Both the position numbers and the translations under genes were made by a program. A stretch of DNA of 64,000 nt, taken from assembly GCA_903813345.2 (NCBI GenBank), contig CAIIXF020000009.1, positions 9,854,030 to 9,918,029 of the forward strand, written 5' to 3'. Below, piece by piece: positions 25,601 to 34,659 of this stretch. Below the pieces are notes generated by a model that was not told where the DNA came from, searched no databases, and saw only the letters and a list, made by a program, of their open reading frames with translations. Within the stretch, counting starts at the first letter, position 1. Each line of letters begins with the position of its first letter. Source of the stretch: Owenia fusiformis (lineage: Eukaryota > Annelida > Polychaeta > Sabellida > Oweniidae).

Positions 25601-28600
25601 GAAGGAGTGATTAAAATTTGAAAAATAACATGTGACCCTATTGAGGGTTGCAGCAAATTTCCAAAGATGCACCCTGATCTTAACCTTTTTTCAAAATATT
25701 TTTTAAGTAGTATCCATCGGTTAAGATTGGATATCACGTCATAAGGATCAGATATGATTTTAGTGGCGCATACCAAAATTATCTGGTGTCATTATCCCCA
25801 TATTTATCTTGTATCCATCGGATAAACCAAATTATATGTCATAGCAGGGCATTTAATGTGATAAAATGTCACTACCTGGTGAGCGAGAGAATGTTGCGCA
25901 AAACTGTAAAGTACATTTACTGCATAACAAGTTTCAAAATTCTAAAAAGCCCCCTAAAAAGTTGTTGCAGTCGCACTAAAAAAATAACAAAATCCTCCAC
26001 CCAAAATCCTGAGGAGAGCTGCGTTATACCTGACTATACAAATATCTAAAAACTGGAATATTTTAATAAACTTATGACTTCGTATCTCATACTTGAGTGG
26101 GTTTAGGGTATATATCATATCTGAGGAGTGAGCAGGGTATATTGTATCACTAAAGCTCACCACCTCAGTGTTTTCCATAATGCCAAAATACTCCTGACAA
26201 TTCAATTACATGTGCCTCCGAAAATATTAAATAAAAATGGTGAAATCTTACTATTGCACAAAAAAATTAGAAAAGCCTAGAATGTTATGCAAAGTTGTGA
26301 AAAACAAGTACAAGTAATAAACAAGTTTCTAAATTTTAAAAAATAACAAAATCCTCCACCCAAAATCCTGAGGAGAGCAATACAAATATCTAAAATTTGG
26401 AATATTTCAATAAACTTATGACTTCGTATTTCACATATGCTCCCAGATAACAATTTTGGTCAAGTTGTGTTCTGATAGATAGACATTTAAATATTAACGA
26501 AACTGAAGTTTAGAACTTGTTCACCTACAGTAAACCTGGCTTAGGGAGCACTCTTTATATCCAACACTACCTTCAAAAATGTATATTTGAAGTATTTTGT
26601 TTTATTTTTGTTTATATTAGAAACATGTCACTATTTTAACTACTTTTTCCTTCAAAAATCAGGGATAATATAGAAATTCACAAGGAAGATGATTCAAATT
26701 GTGAGCCTTTGGTAAAAATTTGGGCCTATTTTTATACAATTTAAGGCTCATTTAGTACATAAGACTATTTTATAAAAATAATAACGTCCAAAATAATTGA
26801 GGTTCAAAAAACTACAACAAGTGAACTCGTTTCTTTTGAATAAATGGTTTTCAAATGTGACAGTTTCACTGTACATACAGAACAGTCTGAAACTCCAAGA
26901 TAAGGTCAACACCAAGCAAAGATAAACTTTGAAATGAAACCATAAAGCACACACCATGGTAAGTATATCCCTCCTAGAGTTTGACAATTCTAACTTGCAT
27001 GTTGGACCATGTCAATGTTTGACAATTTTCAAAAATTCAAATTTAATACCAAGAGGTCATAGTATCTAACTGGAAGTCAGTAAAGCCTTCAAGGATTTCA
27101 CTAGAATTTCTCACAACAGGCAAAATAAATGAAAACAATTTAAGCTTGGCCTATAATGCCTTTAGGCGATTGGCAAGCCATTCCATGTAAATTTAAATGT
27201 CATGAAATAAACTGATTATCATATAAAAAATTAAATAAAAATGAAAACAATAGGCAAAATTAATGGAAGTCATGAATTTAATACGGAAAAACAACAGGCG
27301 ATTTTGTTAAAACGACAAGTGAAAATCGCCTATTGCCTGCTGCTAATGAAACCCCTGGCCTTTCAGGCTTTTACATATATTGACATCATCACATTTAATA
27401 TACACATGTATGAATAATCATAAAACACCTGATGGACTTTGTTTTTGGAACTTAAATGAGTACAAAGTGATTTATAGGTCAATTTGTTTATAATATGGTA
27501 AAACTTCACAATGCCATGAACTTTGACACCAAACATTGTCAGATGAGTATGGCTTGGGTTGGTATTACCATGCAGACAAGCATACACGAGTGCCAATGGC
27601 AGGCCCATAGCCAGGATTTGCCAAGGGGGGTTCAGTTTTCTAAACTTCCCAGGGGGTTCACATTTGACAATTTTGGCCCAAATATGTCTAAAATTACTTG
27701 AGAAGTGCTCAAAATGGTGAAAAACTGCATGATTTTGAAAGAATTTTTGGCCAGGGGGGGGGGGGGGGGGGGTTCGCCCGAACCCTGGCTACGGGCCTGA
27801 GAAGTACCAATGTTAAAACCAGATGAAGAAAATGAAACATTTACGAGTACAACTATTCAAAGCAAACTATGAACTGCTTACTTTGGACTTTGGCTCAACC
27901 AACAACACAGATAAATATGAGTCGATGTTTATGTAACTGAATTGACAAAATCAAAAGTTAATTATGACAAGAGCTTAATAATCTGCAACATGCATATAAA
28001 ATTTCCCAAACGACTCACATACTTAGAACACCTTGAAATGTGAACACCTATGAACACTTTTGGCTGGTCCCAGAGGTGTTCAGATTAAACAGTTTTAGTG
28101 TATAAGTGTTCTATCATAATTTAACTTACCAAGAGTACTAATGCTAAGGGCCCCATATAAATTATAAAGCCAAAGCCGAGAATCATCACCCATGAAAATA
28201 TCCCTCGGATTATCCAATTTCTCCATCTGAAAAAGAAACAATATATCAGCTCGCGGCATTATTGCTTTGCATAGGACTCCGTAGAACAAAGGGTGGTGTC
28301 TAATAATCAATGGTTAGTTTCATTAGGGGGAGGGGATAAACGATGGTTCTTGCAAATAGTGCTGATTTTTAATATTCAAGTAAAAGACAAATCAACATTT
28401 TAAAATTTTGTTAGATGAGTGGAGGGGGGGGGGTTAAACCGTAAGGAAATTAACTTCATTTTTCCATGAATGTCAATCATTGGACACATTATCCATAACT
28501 TGTATTAATCTGAATCTGTTATGAGTTTATTTTGATATTATCAAGTATTTTGCTTTATTGAGGTGAATACTTGTCATATTTACAAATATAGGGATTATAA

Positions 28601-29884
28601 TATTATAAATGGTTCAGCATATTTGCTCCAGTTTGTGCAAATAAATCTTGAAATATTAATGTATGTATGTGTCATCTCTTTTATATATGTTATTCCTTTA
28701 ATCTCAGAGTGAGAATTCATGCATTCTATAAATCTTTGTTAATCTAATGTAATAAAAATAATAATATAATATAAATTCTTTCAATCTTAAATCGTATATC
28801 TGCTTCAAACGGGCTTATTAGCCCTTTGCAGATGACTGACACAGATAACTTAAAAGTAAAAAGTATATAAAACAGACAGACGGACAAACAAGTAGAGCAT
28901 TACAAAAGCTTATCGATGTGAGCTAAAAAATGATACCTGGGGGTCAGATCTTTTAGTGCTGAGTCAAGAACGTCGGTTGTTTTTCCTGTGTCCTGTGGCA
29001 GACTTGAAGCTGCATTCAGATCTATCATGTTATCAGGGTCTGTGATGCCCTCTTCATCCTTTGTGCTTTCTGGGTTATCACCAGTTTCTTTGGTAGGCTC
29101 ATTCTAAAAGAAGACAATTTTATGTTCATAATGATATTATCACACACATATTTCACTACTTTTTGATCCGAATTTTTTTTCTTGTTCCTCATATTTATCA
29201 ACTGTTAACTTGATAACAGACACGCATATATCCTATCCTATATATCTTATCACAGTGATATTCCTTGGCCATAGTTATCAAATTAGACAACTAAACTGGA
29301 TACCTATTTAAAAAGTTACTCGACTTTTTTTGCAAAAAAACTTTCACAAAGTAACAGTCGCATGAATTCACATTGTCGCACTTACAAAATGATTCACAGC
29401 CTAACTTCATTGCACCATCGAACTCGGTAATATTGTCCACTTAACTAAAAAACTGGGCTTGCTTTTCAACATTTCAAGCGAAAATTCTCTATGGAGCTTT
29501 TGTTTTTTCTGCAGATTTTGCAGATATATTCCCTAAATTATTGTCGCTTTTATATTTAACACAGCAAAGTAGCAGGGATGGTACTACAGGTGTAACTCCC
29601 GAGTCCGTAACTCGAGAACTCGTCAGAGCTGCCTATACATTGCCTCGAGTTGTCCTCTAGAAACTCGAAATCTATTTCAACTCGTGAGCTAGCTTTAACT
29701 ATAACCCTTTATTTGACTAGCCCATTTCTAAGGCTAAGAAATTTGAGAAAATTATCTGACACTGCTAAAGAAAATGAAAAATTGGAAAATCCACATAAAT
29801 CAACATATGTTTTCTACAATAAAACCTCACCTGATTTTGTATTTCAGATGTTCCGTCCGTTTGTCGTTGTCTTACTTCTGACAT
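10468..29884 (-). CDS. CDS2: Phosphatidate cytidylyltransferase (CDP-diacylglycerol synthase)
   Basis: This enzyme converts phosphatidic acid and CTP to CDP-diacylglycerol in the ER membrane, the precursor of phosphatidylinositol, and it is a multi-pass protein. Ten coding positions joined in phase give about 449 residues; human CDS1/CDS2 have about 445-461. Landmarks in order: MSEVRQRQ start; [11 protein letters not shown] before the first membrane segments; [124 protein letters not shown] then D-F-G-D-x-IPGHGG-x-MDRFD. The last block fully meets the CDS-family signature. The C-terminal VANPTKLLQ block aligns with the vertebrate end. The signature exon occurs twice (see the exon entries). 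CDS1 versus CDS2 cannot be decided; the single invertebrate gene is usually co-orthologous to both. Confidence 0.96.
10921..11012. repeat. Short tandem repeat beside alternative exon 9b
   Basis: Three copies of about 30 bp of gctttaaagtggtacatcaca. They lie directly past the donor of exon 9b in the direction of transcription. Confidence 0.75.
11027..11130 (-). CDS. CDS2: CDS gene exon 9, version b (alternative catalytic exon)
   Basis: A second 104-bp exon of identical length and phase encodes [11 protein letters not shown] then [12 protein letters not shown] and [10 protein letters not shown]. Acceptor ttctag and donor gtattt are intact. It differs from version a at about six residues, none of them the invariant signature residues. 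Because 104 is not a multiple of three, including both would break the frame, which argues for mutually exclusive use. Confidence 0.92.
11150..11440. repeat. Tandem repeat, ~32-bp unit, upstream of exon 9b
   Basis: About eight imperfect copies of gcaagtctatatggtcacacatgcaccataat. The array fills the intron just upstream of the 9b acceptor on the minus strand. Confidence 0.85.
11460..12330. other. CDS intron, unassigned
   Basis: AT-rich intron DNA between the two exon 9 versions. I see no exon and no clear repeat. Small frames at 11495-11899 have no domain. Confidence 0.5.
12337..12893. mobile_element. Deleted transposon with ~160-bp inverted repeats
   Basis: The left end caggatggtcaaaaaaatgg and right end ctttgaccacctg are inverted, flanked by TA on each side. 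The inverted repeats extend about 160 bp (tgaccatcagactgatagt pairs with actatcaatctgatggtca). The middle keeps a piece of transposase on the minus strand. TA borders and the protein remnant place it in the Tc1/mariner/IS630 superfamily. It lies between the two exon 9 versions. Confidence 0.8.
12529..12690 (-). pseudogene. Transposase C-terminal remnant (IS630/mariner type)
   Basis: The minus-strand frame contains [20 protein letters not shown] followed by [15 protein letters not shown]. This resembles the FLWGYLKxxVYxxxPxTIxxLKxxIxxxIxxIP tail of DDE transposases from mariner-like elements. The DDE catalytic core is missing, so it is a relic. Confidence 0.65.
13035..13150. repeat. CDS2: 58-bp tandem duplication covering the exon 9a donor
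   Basis: Two copies beginning cattcaggtt at 13035 and 13093. The right copy holds the last codons and donor of exon 9a; the left copy repeats them with changes and has a second donor-like attag/gtggcc. Confidence 0.88.
13113..13216 (-). CDS. CDS2: CDS gene exon 9, version a (catalytic signature)
   Basis: The 104-bp exon (phase 0 in, phase 2 out) encodes [11 protein letters not shown] then [12 protein letters not shown] and [10 protein letters not shown]. Acceptor tttttag and donor gtgggc are intact. It completes the H-G-G-x-x-D-R-x-D signature. A 58-bp partial tandem copy of its end and donor lies just downstream (13035-13092). Confidence 0.93.
13530..13778 (-). CDS. CDS2: CDS gene exon 8, [18 protein letters not shown] block
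   Basis: The 249-bp exon (83 codons, phase 0-0) encodes FVCPIEYSD, a variable loop, [19 protein letters not shown] and then FKRAFKIK. The last residues are the first half of the CDS signature, completed by whichever version of exon 9 follows. Confidence 0.95.
13826..13990. repeat. Imperfect palindromic element
   Basis: ggcgacgttttggcatcgaa on the left and ccaaaacggtgtcgaaaa on the right form an inverted pair around repeats of ttcgacacc and ccggactagtca. Probably a worn MITE in the intron between exons 7 and 8. Confidence 0.5.
14282..14438 (-). CDS. CDS2: CDS gene exon 7, SPKKTWEGF block
   Basis: The 157-bp exon (phase 2 in, phase 0 out) encodes [20 protein letters not shown] and [13 protein letters not shown], two of the strongest family motifs, thought to line the nucleotide/lipid site. 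Confidence 0.96.
14759..14841 (-). CDS. CDS2: CDS gene exon 6, FGWTHVTLL block
   Basis: The 83-bp exon (phase 0 in, phase 2 out) encodes [18 protein letters not shown] and NIFEGLIW, nearly identical in pattern to vertebrate CDS. Confidence 0.95.
15127..15246 (-). CDS. CDS2: CDS gene exon 5, YHRFISF block
   Basis: The 120-bp exon (40 codons, phase 0-0) contains [17 protein letters not shown] and SLVKKHY. Its acceptor lies at the left border of a perfect 308-bp tandem duplication, so a second copy of the acceptor exists upstream near 15554. Confidence 0.95.
15243..15858. repeat. Perfect 308-bp tandem duplication at the exon 5 acceptor
   Basis: 15243-15550 and 15551-15858 read identically, including a run of 12 C. 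The unit begins inside exon 5 (agtgctgaaaag) and contains the acceptor and its pyrimidine tract. It is either very recent or an assembly artefact. Confidence 0.95.
15860..17910. other. CDS intron 4, right part, unassigned
   Basis: AT-rich intron DNA. I see no exon, transposon terminus or tandem repeat in it; open frames on either strand lack domains. Confidence 0.45.
17920..18055. repeat. Minisatellite, ~30-bp unit
   Basis: About five imperfect copies of gcaaacagatttttggcagg with variants such as ctaacagaattttggctgg. Confidence 0.75.
18543..18770. mobile_element. MITE with ACTGTACTTC ends, 228 bp
   Basis: Left end actgtacttcgacttaat pairs with right end ttaagaagaagtacagt read in reverse. 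The interior repeats words such as ccgccaaattaagtagc and contains the palindrome ggcgaattcgcc. Confidence 0.75.
18911..19409. repeat. Tandem repeat, 100-bp unit, five copies
   Basis: ttgtttcagttaaaactg recurs at 18911, 19011, 19100 (shortened by about 10 bp), 19200 and 19300. Units contain gctagctcataagaattc and ggcaaagtgcc. Confidence 0.93.
20135..20359. mobile_element. TA-flanked MITE with GGTGTTCCACTT repeats, copy 1
   Basis: Ends cagtgaaac and gtttcactg are inverted and flanked by TA. The interior holds many short copies of ggtgttccactt and gaggttccactt. Related copies lie at 32118-32293 and 54938-55151, with a fragment near 28017-28098. Confidence 0.8.
20716..20892 (-). CDS. CDS2: CDS gene exon 4, [10 protein letters not shown] block
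   Basis: The 177-bp exon (59 codons, phase 0 at both ends) contains [13 protein letters not shown] and [11 protein letters not shown]. Of two possible donors, gtaggt after SRP keeps phase 0 and gives exactly the vertebrate spacing to YHRFISF in the next exon. Confidence 0.95.
20893..21670. other. CDS intron 3, left part, unassigned
   Basis: AT-rich intron. A 26-bp interval near 21119-21144 is flanked by plus-strand acceptor-like and donor-like words, but it is too short to call an exon. Confidence 0.45.
21675..21815. repeat. Dispersed repeat, inverted copy at 48160-48290
   Basis: cgagcgtttgatttgctaaa and cctgtgaacccttgag match, in reverse orientation, tttagcaaatcaaacgctcg and ctcaagggttcacagg near 48.2 kb. 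Confidence 0.75.
21838..22684. mobile_element. Inserted element with CAGTGTTCGCG ends, 847 bp
   Basis: Ends cagtgttcgcgtt and agcgcgaacactg are inverted. The flanks share caattc on both sides, a 6-bp duplication of the host repeat. Inner words acgtccctgggacgc and tgcgtccctgggact form part of the subterminal region. No transposase is seen. Confidence 0.75.
22700..23420. mobile_element. Fold-back element with ~350-bp arms
   Basis: gtggtatcgatatggagaac near the left end pairs with ggttcgccatatcgatacc at the right. The arms continue inward, e.g. caaaggaatttttggttgat against atcaaccaaaatttcctttg, with a loop near 23041-23075. Non-coding. Confidence 0.75.
24109..24303. mobile_element. CAGGCCC-type MITE, inverted copy
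   Basis: Reverse-orientation copy containing gagcacttctcaagtgattt, tttgggccaaaattgtcaaa and ending tggcaaatcctggctacagg cctg. The left end lacks a clean terminus. Confidence 0.8.
25145..25296. mobile_element. Palindromic MITE of the gataaa...tttatc type
   Basis: gataaatagaggatatccta and atcatagaatatcatatttatc are inverted ends; inner arms include tttttatccatgagtggat and atccaagagtggataaaaat. Related fragments occur near 8925-8970 and 19740-19805. Confidence 0.65.
25540..25700. repeat. Dispersed repeat shared with 31013-31170
   Basis: Both copies contain cttttctaggcacat-like start, tggggaaggagtgatt, tgaaaaataacatgtgac and gatgcaccctga in the same order and orientation. Confidence 0.75.
25905..26440. 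repeat. Direct duplication, ~365-bp spacing
   Basis: aacaaaatcctccacccaaa followed by atcctgaggagagc and later aataaacttatgacttcgta occurs at 25984-26080 and again at 26344-26430. A diverged tandem duplication in CDS intron 3. Confidence 0.8.
26441..27110. other. CDS intron 3, unassigned
   Basis: AT-rich DNA with no visible exon or element. Confidence 0.45.
27112..27356. mobile_element. GGGTTTCA-type MITE, inverted copy with insert
   Basis: Its right end gctgctaatgaaaccc is the reverse of the start of the 43398-43546 copy (gggtttcattagcagc). Words such as aacaggcgatttt and caacaggcaaaataaatgaa recur. About 95 bp near 27141-27236 are absent from the other copy. Confidence 0.65.
27602..27801. 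mobile_element. CAGGCCC-type MITE with a run of about 20 G
   Basis: Begins caggcccatagccaggattt and ends ctggctacgggcctg. Contains a long uninterrupted G run near 27755-27772. Confidence 0.82.
28130..28226 (-). CDS. CDS2: CDS gene exon 3, first membrane segment
   Basis: The 97-bp exon opens in phase 2 and encodes [18 protein letters not shown] and [12 protein letters not shown], matching the first transmembrane region of the family. It ends in phase 0 at gtaagt. Confidence 0.93.
28937..29103 (-). CDS. CDS2: CDS gene exon 2, acidic N-terminal region
   Basis: The 167-bp exon starts in phase 0 after cttttag and ends in phase 2 at gtatca. It encodes an acidic, Ser/Thr-rich cytosolic tail ([18 protein letters not shown]) that leads to the conserved RWRNW block. 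Confidence 0.88.
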
Positions 29885-30070
29885 ATTGGTCAATTATTAC
29901 AGAAAAATAATTGTAACTATCAAATAAACGATGTTATTTGCGCTGTGCAAAAGTTATCATCTGTTTATTATTTTCTGCAATGGCTGACTTCTCGCATCGT
30001 CGAAATCTCGTGGTAACCTTTAACGAGATCTCGCAGTGACCCAATATGGCAACGAAAAGTTGGATCCGTT
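29500..30070 (-). promoter_or_regulatory. 5' end region of the CDS gene
   Basis: CG-bearing words (tctcgcatcgtcgaaatctcg, aacgagatctcgcagtgac) cluster at 29990-30045 just upstream of exon 1, in otherwise AT-rich DNA. A gttgccatattgg word on the minus strand resembles a YY1 site. This could be the promoter; the transcription start is not determined. Confidence 0.35.
29831..29884 (-). CDS. CDS2: CDS gene exon 1, start codon
   Basis: It encodes 18 residues beginning MSEVRQRQ, similar to the MTELRQR start of vertebrate CDS. It ends in phase 0 at donor gtgagg. The ATG at 29884 is chosen for this similarity. Confidence 0.85.
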
Positions 30071-30834
30071 TTCAAGGTGTGGTATTTTGCCGAAATACTC
30101 CCTCTTCGAGCCAAGTACAGAATAAATGTAGGGTAAGGGAGCTTCTTTATTATACATAACGTACATATTTTGTCTATTAGTTGTAGTTTGCACTGTGGAT
30201 TTATACATTAGAATCGCCACAAACAAGCATCGAGTTTCAAACTTTATTTTCAAGGAAAGGAAAGGTTCAAAATCTATTTTGGGTAAAGGAGTAGACTATA
30301 TCCTATTTAGTCTGAATTATATTCTAGTCAGTCTGTTGGATACATACTAGGTAAAGGAGGGTGATAAAAATTGGGCAGTCAACTAGATTTGTCAACACAA
30401 AATATCAGCCAGTAAAACATGTTGTGATTTTTTTGGTGAATGAACTTGGCGGATGATGGGCAAAAGAGAATAAGATGACAGGGAGGTGACAACACTTTTT
30501 TCTATGGCGAAGGGGTGTAACGTCGACACCATTTTGGGGTAACTTCGTCATGTTGGGTAACTTCAACACCTTGTTGTTTATTTGCTCTAATTTCCGATCG
30601 AGGTAGAACCGATGTTTTTTTTCTTGCATGGATCGAGATCTATAGTGCTGATATACATGTATAATGGGTGCGTTTTCAAACTAAACAGAGTGCTCCTACC
30701 AAAATGAATTTGCCTACATACCCCTGAGACTCTTATCCGATAGATAGAATGCACAAATAAAACAAAAGTTTTGCTATTATAGGTAAAAAGCTCTCTTGAA
30801 GTTTCGAAGTGATTTTACCTGTTAATTCTGTCCA

Positions 30835-30862
30835 TGGTCCGCCATTTTTGCGGAAGTTACAC
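30835..30862 (-). promoter_or_regulatory. Alternative upstream promoter element: ETS plus YY1-like sites
   Basis: On the minus strand, aacttccgc (ETS-like) is followed by aaaatggcgg (YY1-like), the usual order at TSSs of housekeeping genes, and 22 bp later by a donor-like attaacag/gtaaaa. This could be a 5'-UTR exon of the CDS gene about 950 bp upstream of exon 1, carrying a 7-codon upstream ORF. Evidence is motif-only. Confidence 0.3.
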
Positions 30863-31012
30863 TGAAATGCAAACTCCATGAAACGAAACGAAATCACTAG
30901 AAAAAACATGGCACACATTGTGCAGCAAAGTTTAAACCAATCAGATTATTTTATTATTTTGCGCACATGAATTATTTGCTTCTGAGCACTTCCAAGCTTA
31001 CCACAATAAACA

Positions 31013-31170
31013 GTCTTTTCTAGGCACATAAGTGCATTCTTTGTGCAAACCTGGAAGATATAGACAATGTGGGGAAGGAGTGATTCTTGTTTGAAAAATA
31101 ACATGTGACTCAATTGAGGAATGCAAAAAATTTACCATCATGCACCCTGACCTTAATATCCATCATTGGT
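31013..31170. repeat. Second copy of the 25540-25700 repeat
   Basis: Contains cttttctaggcacataagtg, ggggaaggagtgattcttg and aaataacatgtgactcaatt in the same order as the 25.5-kb copy. Confidence 0.75.
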
Positions 31171-32117
31171 CCATCTTTTTTTATTTTTCAGCTTTATCCG
31201 TGAATTAGATTTATGACCTATATACTTTATACAGAAACAACCCAGTAGCATTATAACATATAAAACATTTTATATTTTGTTCCTCAGGTTTAATTTGTTC
31301 AATTGCCATTTTCAATGGATGTTTAAGTGAAATTGCTTAATGATGTTTTTTAATCGTTATCTCTGACTGAAGACACATCTCATATATAGTAGATCCGCTT
31401 CACTCTTTTCTAATGGTGAATTTCAATAACAAATAAATTTTTGGATAGAACTATACCAGAAATGCATAATTTTTTTAAAAATTGAATTACCAAAGTATTA
31501 GATAATTCATCACTCTTTTTGGTAATTCCAAAAATATGTCAATTTTACGTGAAATAAGTCTGTTTTCAAGATTTTGTAATTTTGCTGACAATTATTCTGT
31601 TTGCACTCTTATGGAAAACTGGTAGTAGGAGTAGCATCCTTATCGTAGATTTAGAACATGCTCGAGCTCATAACGTGCTGTCCGACATAGTAATGCCTGC
31701 TAGAGATCAATTCAATGTAGTCTATTGATCTATGTTCTCTAAATAGTTCTATGTTATATTGAGTCACAAGTGGTCTTCACTAGAATCAATATAATTAACA
31801 AGTAATTGTAATGCCACTCTGTTATAATAGAAGCATGCCCAGACATGTAATTCAATAAACTTGGTAATGCTATGATATTAGGAAAATCAAATTAACAGAG
31901 AATTAAGTAAAAATACATATATTTATTTGTTATTAAATTAGATATATCCTATTCATTTGCCAGCTGTGGGGTACATTTTTATTTTATTTTCTCTCAAGAT
32001 TATTGTTTTTTTATTCGTTGTAATTTATTTATTTATTCCGTCAGTGTTATGCAGTATTTTATTACTTAGTCTAAAGTGGATGATATGGATGGCTAAAAGT
32101 TCTCACATTTGGAAATA
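31171..32117. other. Intergenic, unassigned
   Basis: AT-rich DNA between the CDS and MCU genes; nothing recognised. Confidence 0.45.
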
Positions 32118-32293
32118 CAATGAAACCTGTTAAGTGGAACACCTCTAGAAGTCGAACACCTATATTAGTTGAACACTTTCAGAGTCCCAAGTTAAACTGG
32201 CTTAATGTTAATTAACCTCTATAAGTAGAACACCTTCCAAGTGGAACACTTTTTAGAGATGACAAAGGTGTTCCACTTAGACAGGTCTTACTG
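32118..32293. mobile_element. TA-flanked GGTGTTCCACTT MITE, copy 2
   Basis: Starts caatgaaacctgttaagtgg and ends ggtcttactg, with TA on both sides and internal repeats of gaacacct. Confidence 0.75.
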
Positions 32294-34650
32294 TACTTCA
32301 TATAAGATGTTAATTGTCAAGTGTGCACTCTTCAATTTTCTACGAGTTGAAATAATAATGAATTCTATAAATGAAAAAAAGCAGCAGCCCCCTCACACTC
32401 CAATTAAAATGCAGATGCTTTCTTTTCTATTTTTTTTTCTAATATATAATTGTGTATTAAAACCATGTTTACAAATTGTAATTACTACATTGAGGGACAC
32501 CTATAATGCCACTGGCGATTGGGTCCCTCATGTATGATATGTACTTTTAATGATTAATGGCAATAAAATCTCTTGATGAAAAAAAAAATGAAAAAAAGCC
32601 AATTTTGAATGATTTCTCTGCATTGTAAGTGGAAAATGAGACAATTTTGACAAAAACATTCTCAATTACTCAGGAAATTCCGCAAAAGCTATCGAAGTTC
32701 AAGAATATGCAAATTCTGTTTGGTCTCTGCAAAAATAGAAAACTTTGAGTGAATGGAGCTGAGCTCTCACATTTTGAATTGTCTACCTATCATCGCACTC
32801 TTGATCTTCTCTGCATTCATGAGAACCACTTAGTGAACTTAGATGTTGTTCATTGACTTATACAAATTCTACCTGTATATGTGGTTTAACCAACGGGGGA
32901 AGTACCCTATTTACCTATCTATACTTTCTTATCTATACTTATACTGTAGAGTTGTTTGACATTTTCAACATCTGTATCCATTATGAAACTGTGGTGATGC
33001 AGTAAATGTGAATTGTGTATTCATTTTTGATCCCTGTGATATTGATTTGAATACAGAAATTCACATTTAAATTTGATAAAAAAAAATTTGAATAAAGGTA
33101 ACTCTTTTATTTAATATTGAAGGAAATCATTTGGAATCTGTTGGTTGGTTAGATGGTTAGTCGGTTGGTTGGTTGGTCAATTTTGACAAATGTAGACATT
33201 TTCTGTAAAAATTTGCATACTTTAGCTGATTCATGAAAGGTTATTGCCAGGCTCTCCTTGAAATCTCTAATAAGGTAATGTGGGATTCACAGCAAGTATC
33301 ATCCTTTAGAATAGTGTCTCACCAAAGTATTAGATCAAGTGAGACTCTCATGAATCAGAATGGGTACCTTCAGTTAATTCTTAATCCTCAGACTTTGTCT
33401 GGAATAATTAATGCCTGTCCAACAAAAATTCTGAAATTATAAAATGTGCCAAAAAATCTCAACATGAAAAATCCTGAAAAGAGTACTCTTGTGGTGTGTA
33501 TACTATGGAAACTGAGCAATCAAGCATATGTTCGAGGGTGTAAGCAATCATCGATATCTGATGAAATTGACCAAGCTAATACTTCGGAGAGCAGTTTGAT
33601 TGACGCATATTCCAATCGAACAAGTTGTTGCATACAAATTACAATGTATCTGTATAGGCAAGAATACTCCCCAATAATCAGCAAGCATCATAAAACAATG
33701 AATAATTTTACAGCTCTTTAGGCACTACACAGAGTGTCCTTTCACTTGAAAGCACTTCAAAGCAGTCAGTCGAACAAAATCAGCGGCTGTTTTTTAGAAA
33801 ATATAGCTCTCTTATGGATGTTTTCACTGTATATAACATCCTTTCCCCTTACTGTTGTTGGGCTTTTGTAACATATGCCTAAAAACAGTGAAAGGGTTGA
33901 AATGTCCAATTCGCATGCCAGCCATCATTAAATAATCTTGAGTCAATGCAGGGTGAGAGAATTGATAGATTAGAACTCAAAGCGCTATTACTTTTAGTCA
34001 TAGTGTAATCACGATGAGCCATACTTGGACATCATTACCATTTCCTGAAATAAACATTCATTTTGATGTACTTTTTCTAAATTCAAATTTCTGAGCATGA
34101 AAAGGAAATGTAAGATTTAGACAAAGTCCAGTTTCATTGCTTCATTTTGACTAACTAAATTTTTTCAAACTGTTCATTATGAGTATCGATTATTCACAAT
34201 ACCAATTAGTTCACAGGACCACTTAAGCTTTTCTAAAGCCCCTTTGTCAGCCTTAACATCCCTTTCACACGCTTATAGTTCTCTGTGTTCACTGTCTTAA
34301 AACATCAGTCAGCAACATTGGTTTGCATCATGTAGCATAAGCAACAACAATAGGTTGAAAATATGTGATTCATAGTAAAAACATTTACTAAATTGGTGGT
34401 TTTGCTTAAAAAGAAAGGCTGAGCATTAAGTGATTGAAATTAATCTATGAGTTGCAGCTGATTGAAAATCCACTTTCACTCTGTTGAGGTTTCAAAACAT
34501 GAAGAATATTTCCACCTTTTACTATATATGATTTCCCCAGAATTTGAAAATATTTTTTTACTATAGTATTTACTATATAGTATAAAACTAGTAGTGGAAT
34601 TCCTTTCTTTTAGCTTAATTGGGTGAGTTGTTGTAATCACCTGCTTGTCT
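32294..34650. other. Intergenic, unassigned
   Basis: No gene recognised. 33136-33180 is a short (ggtt)n tract. Open frames at 32241-32537 and 33233-33721 have no domain, no targeting-peptide look and no supporting splice sites. Confidence 0.45.
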
Positions 34651-34659
34651 GTGTGTCTG

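Noticed and set aside
33233-33721. Two adjacent open frames (69 and 91 codons)
   Set aside because: No recognisable domain, ordinary AT-rich composition and no supporting splice sites.
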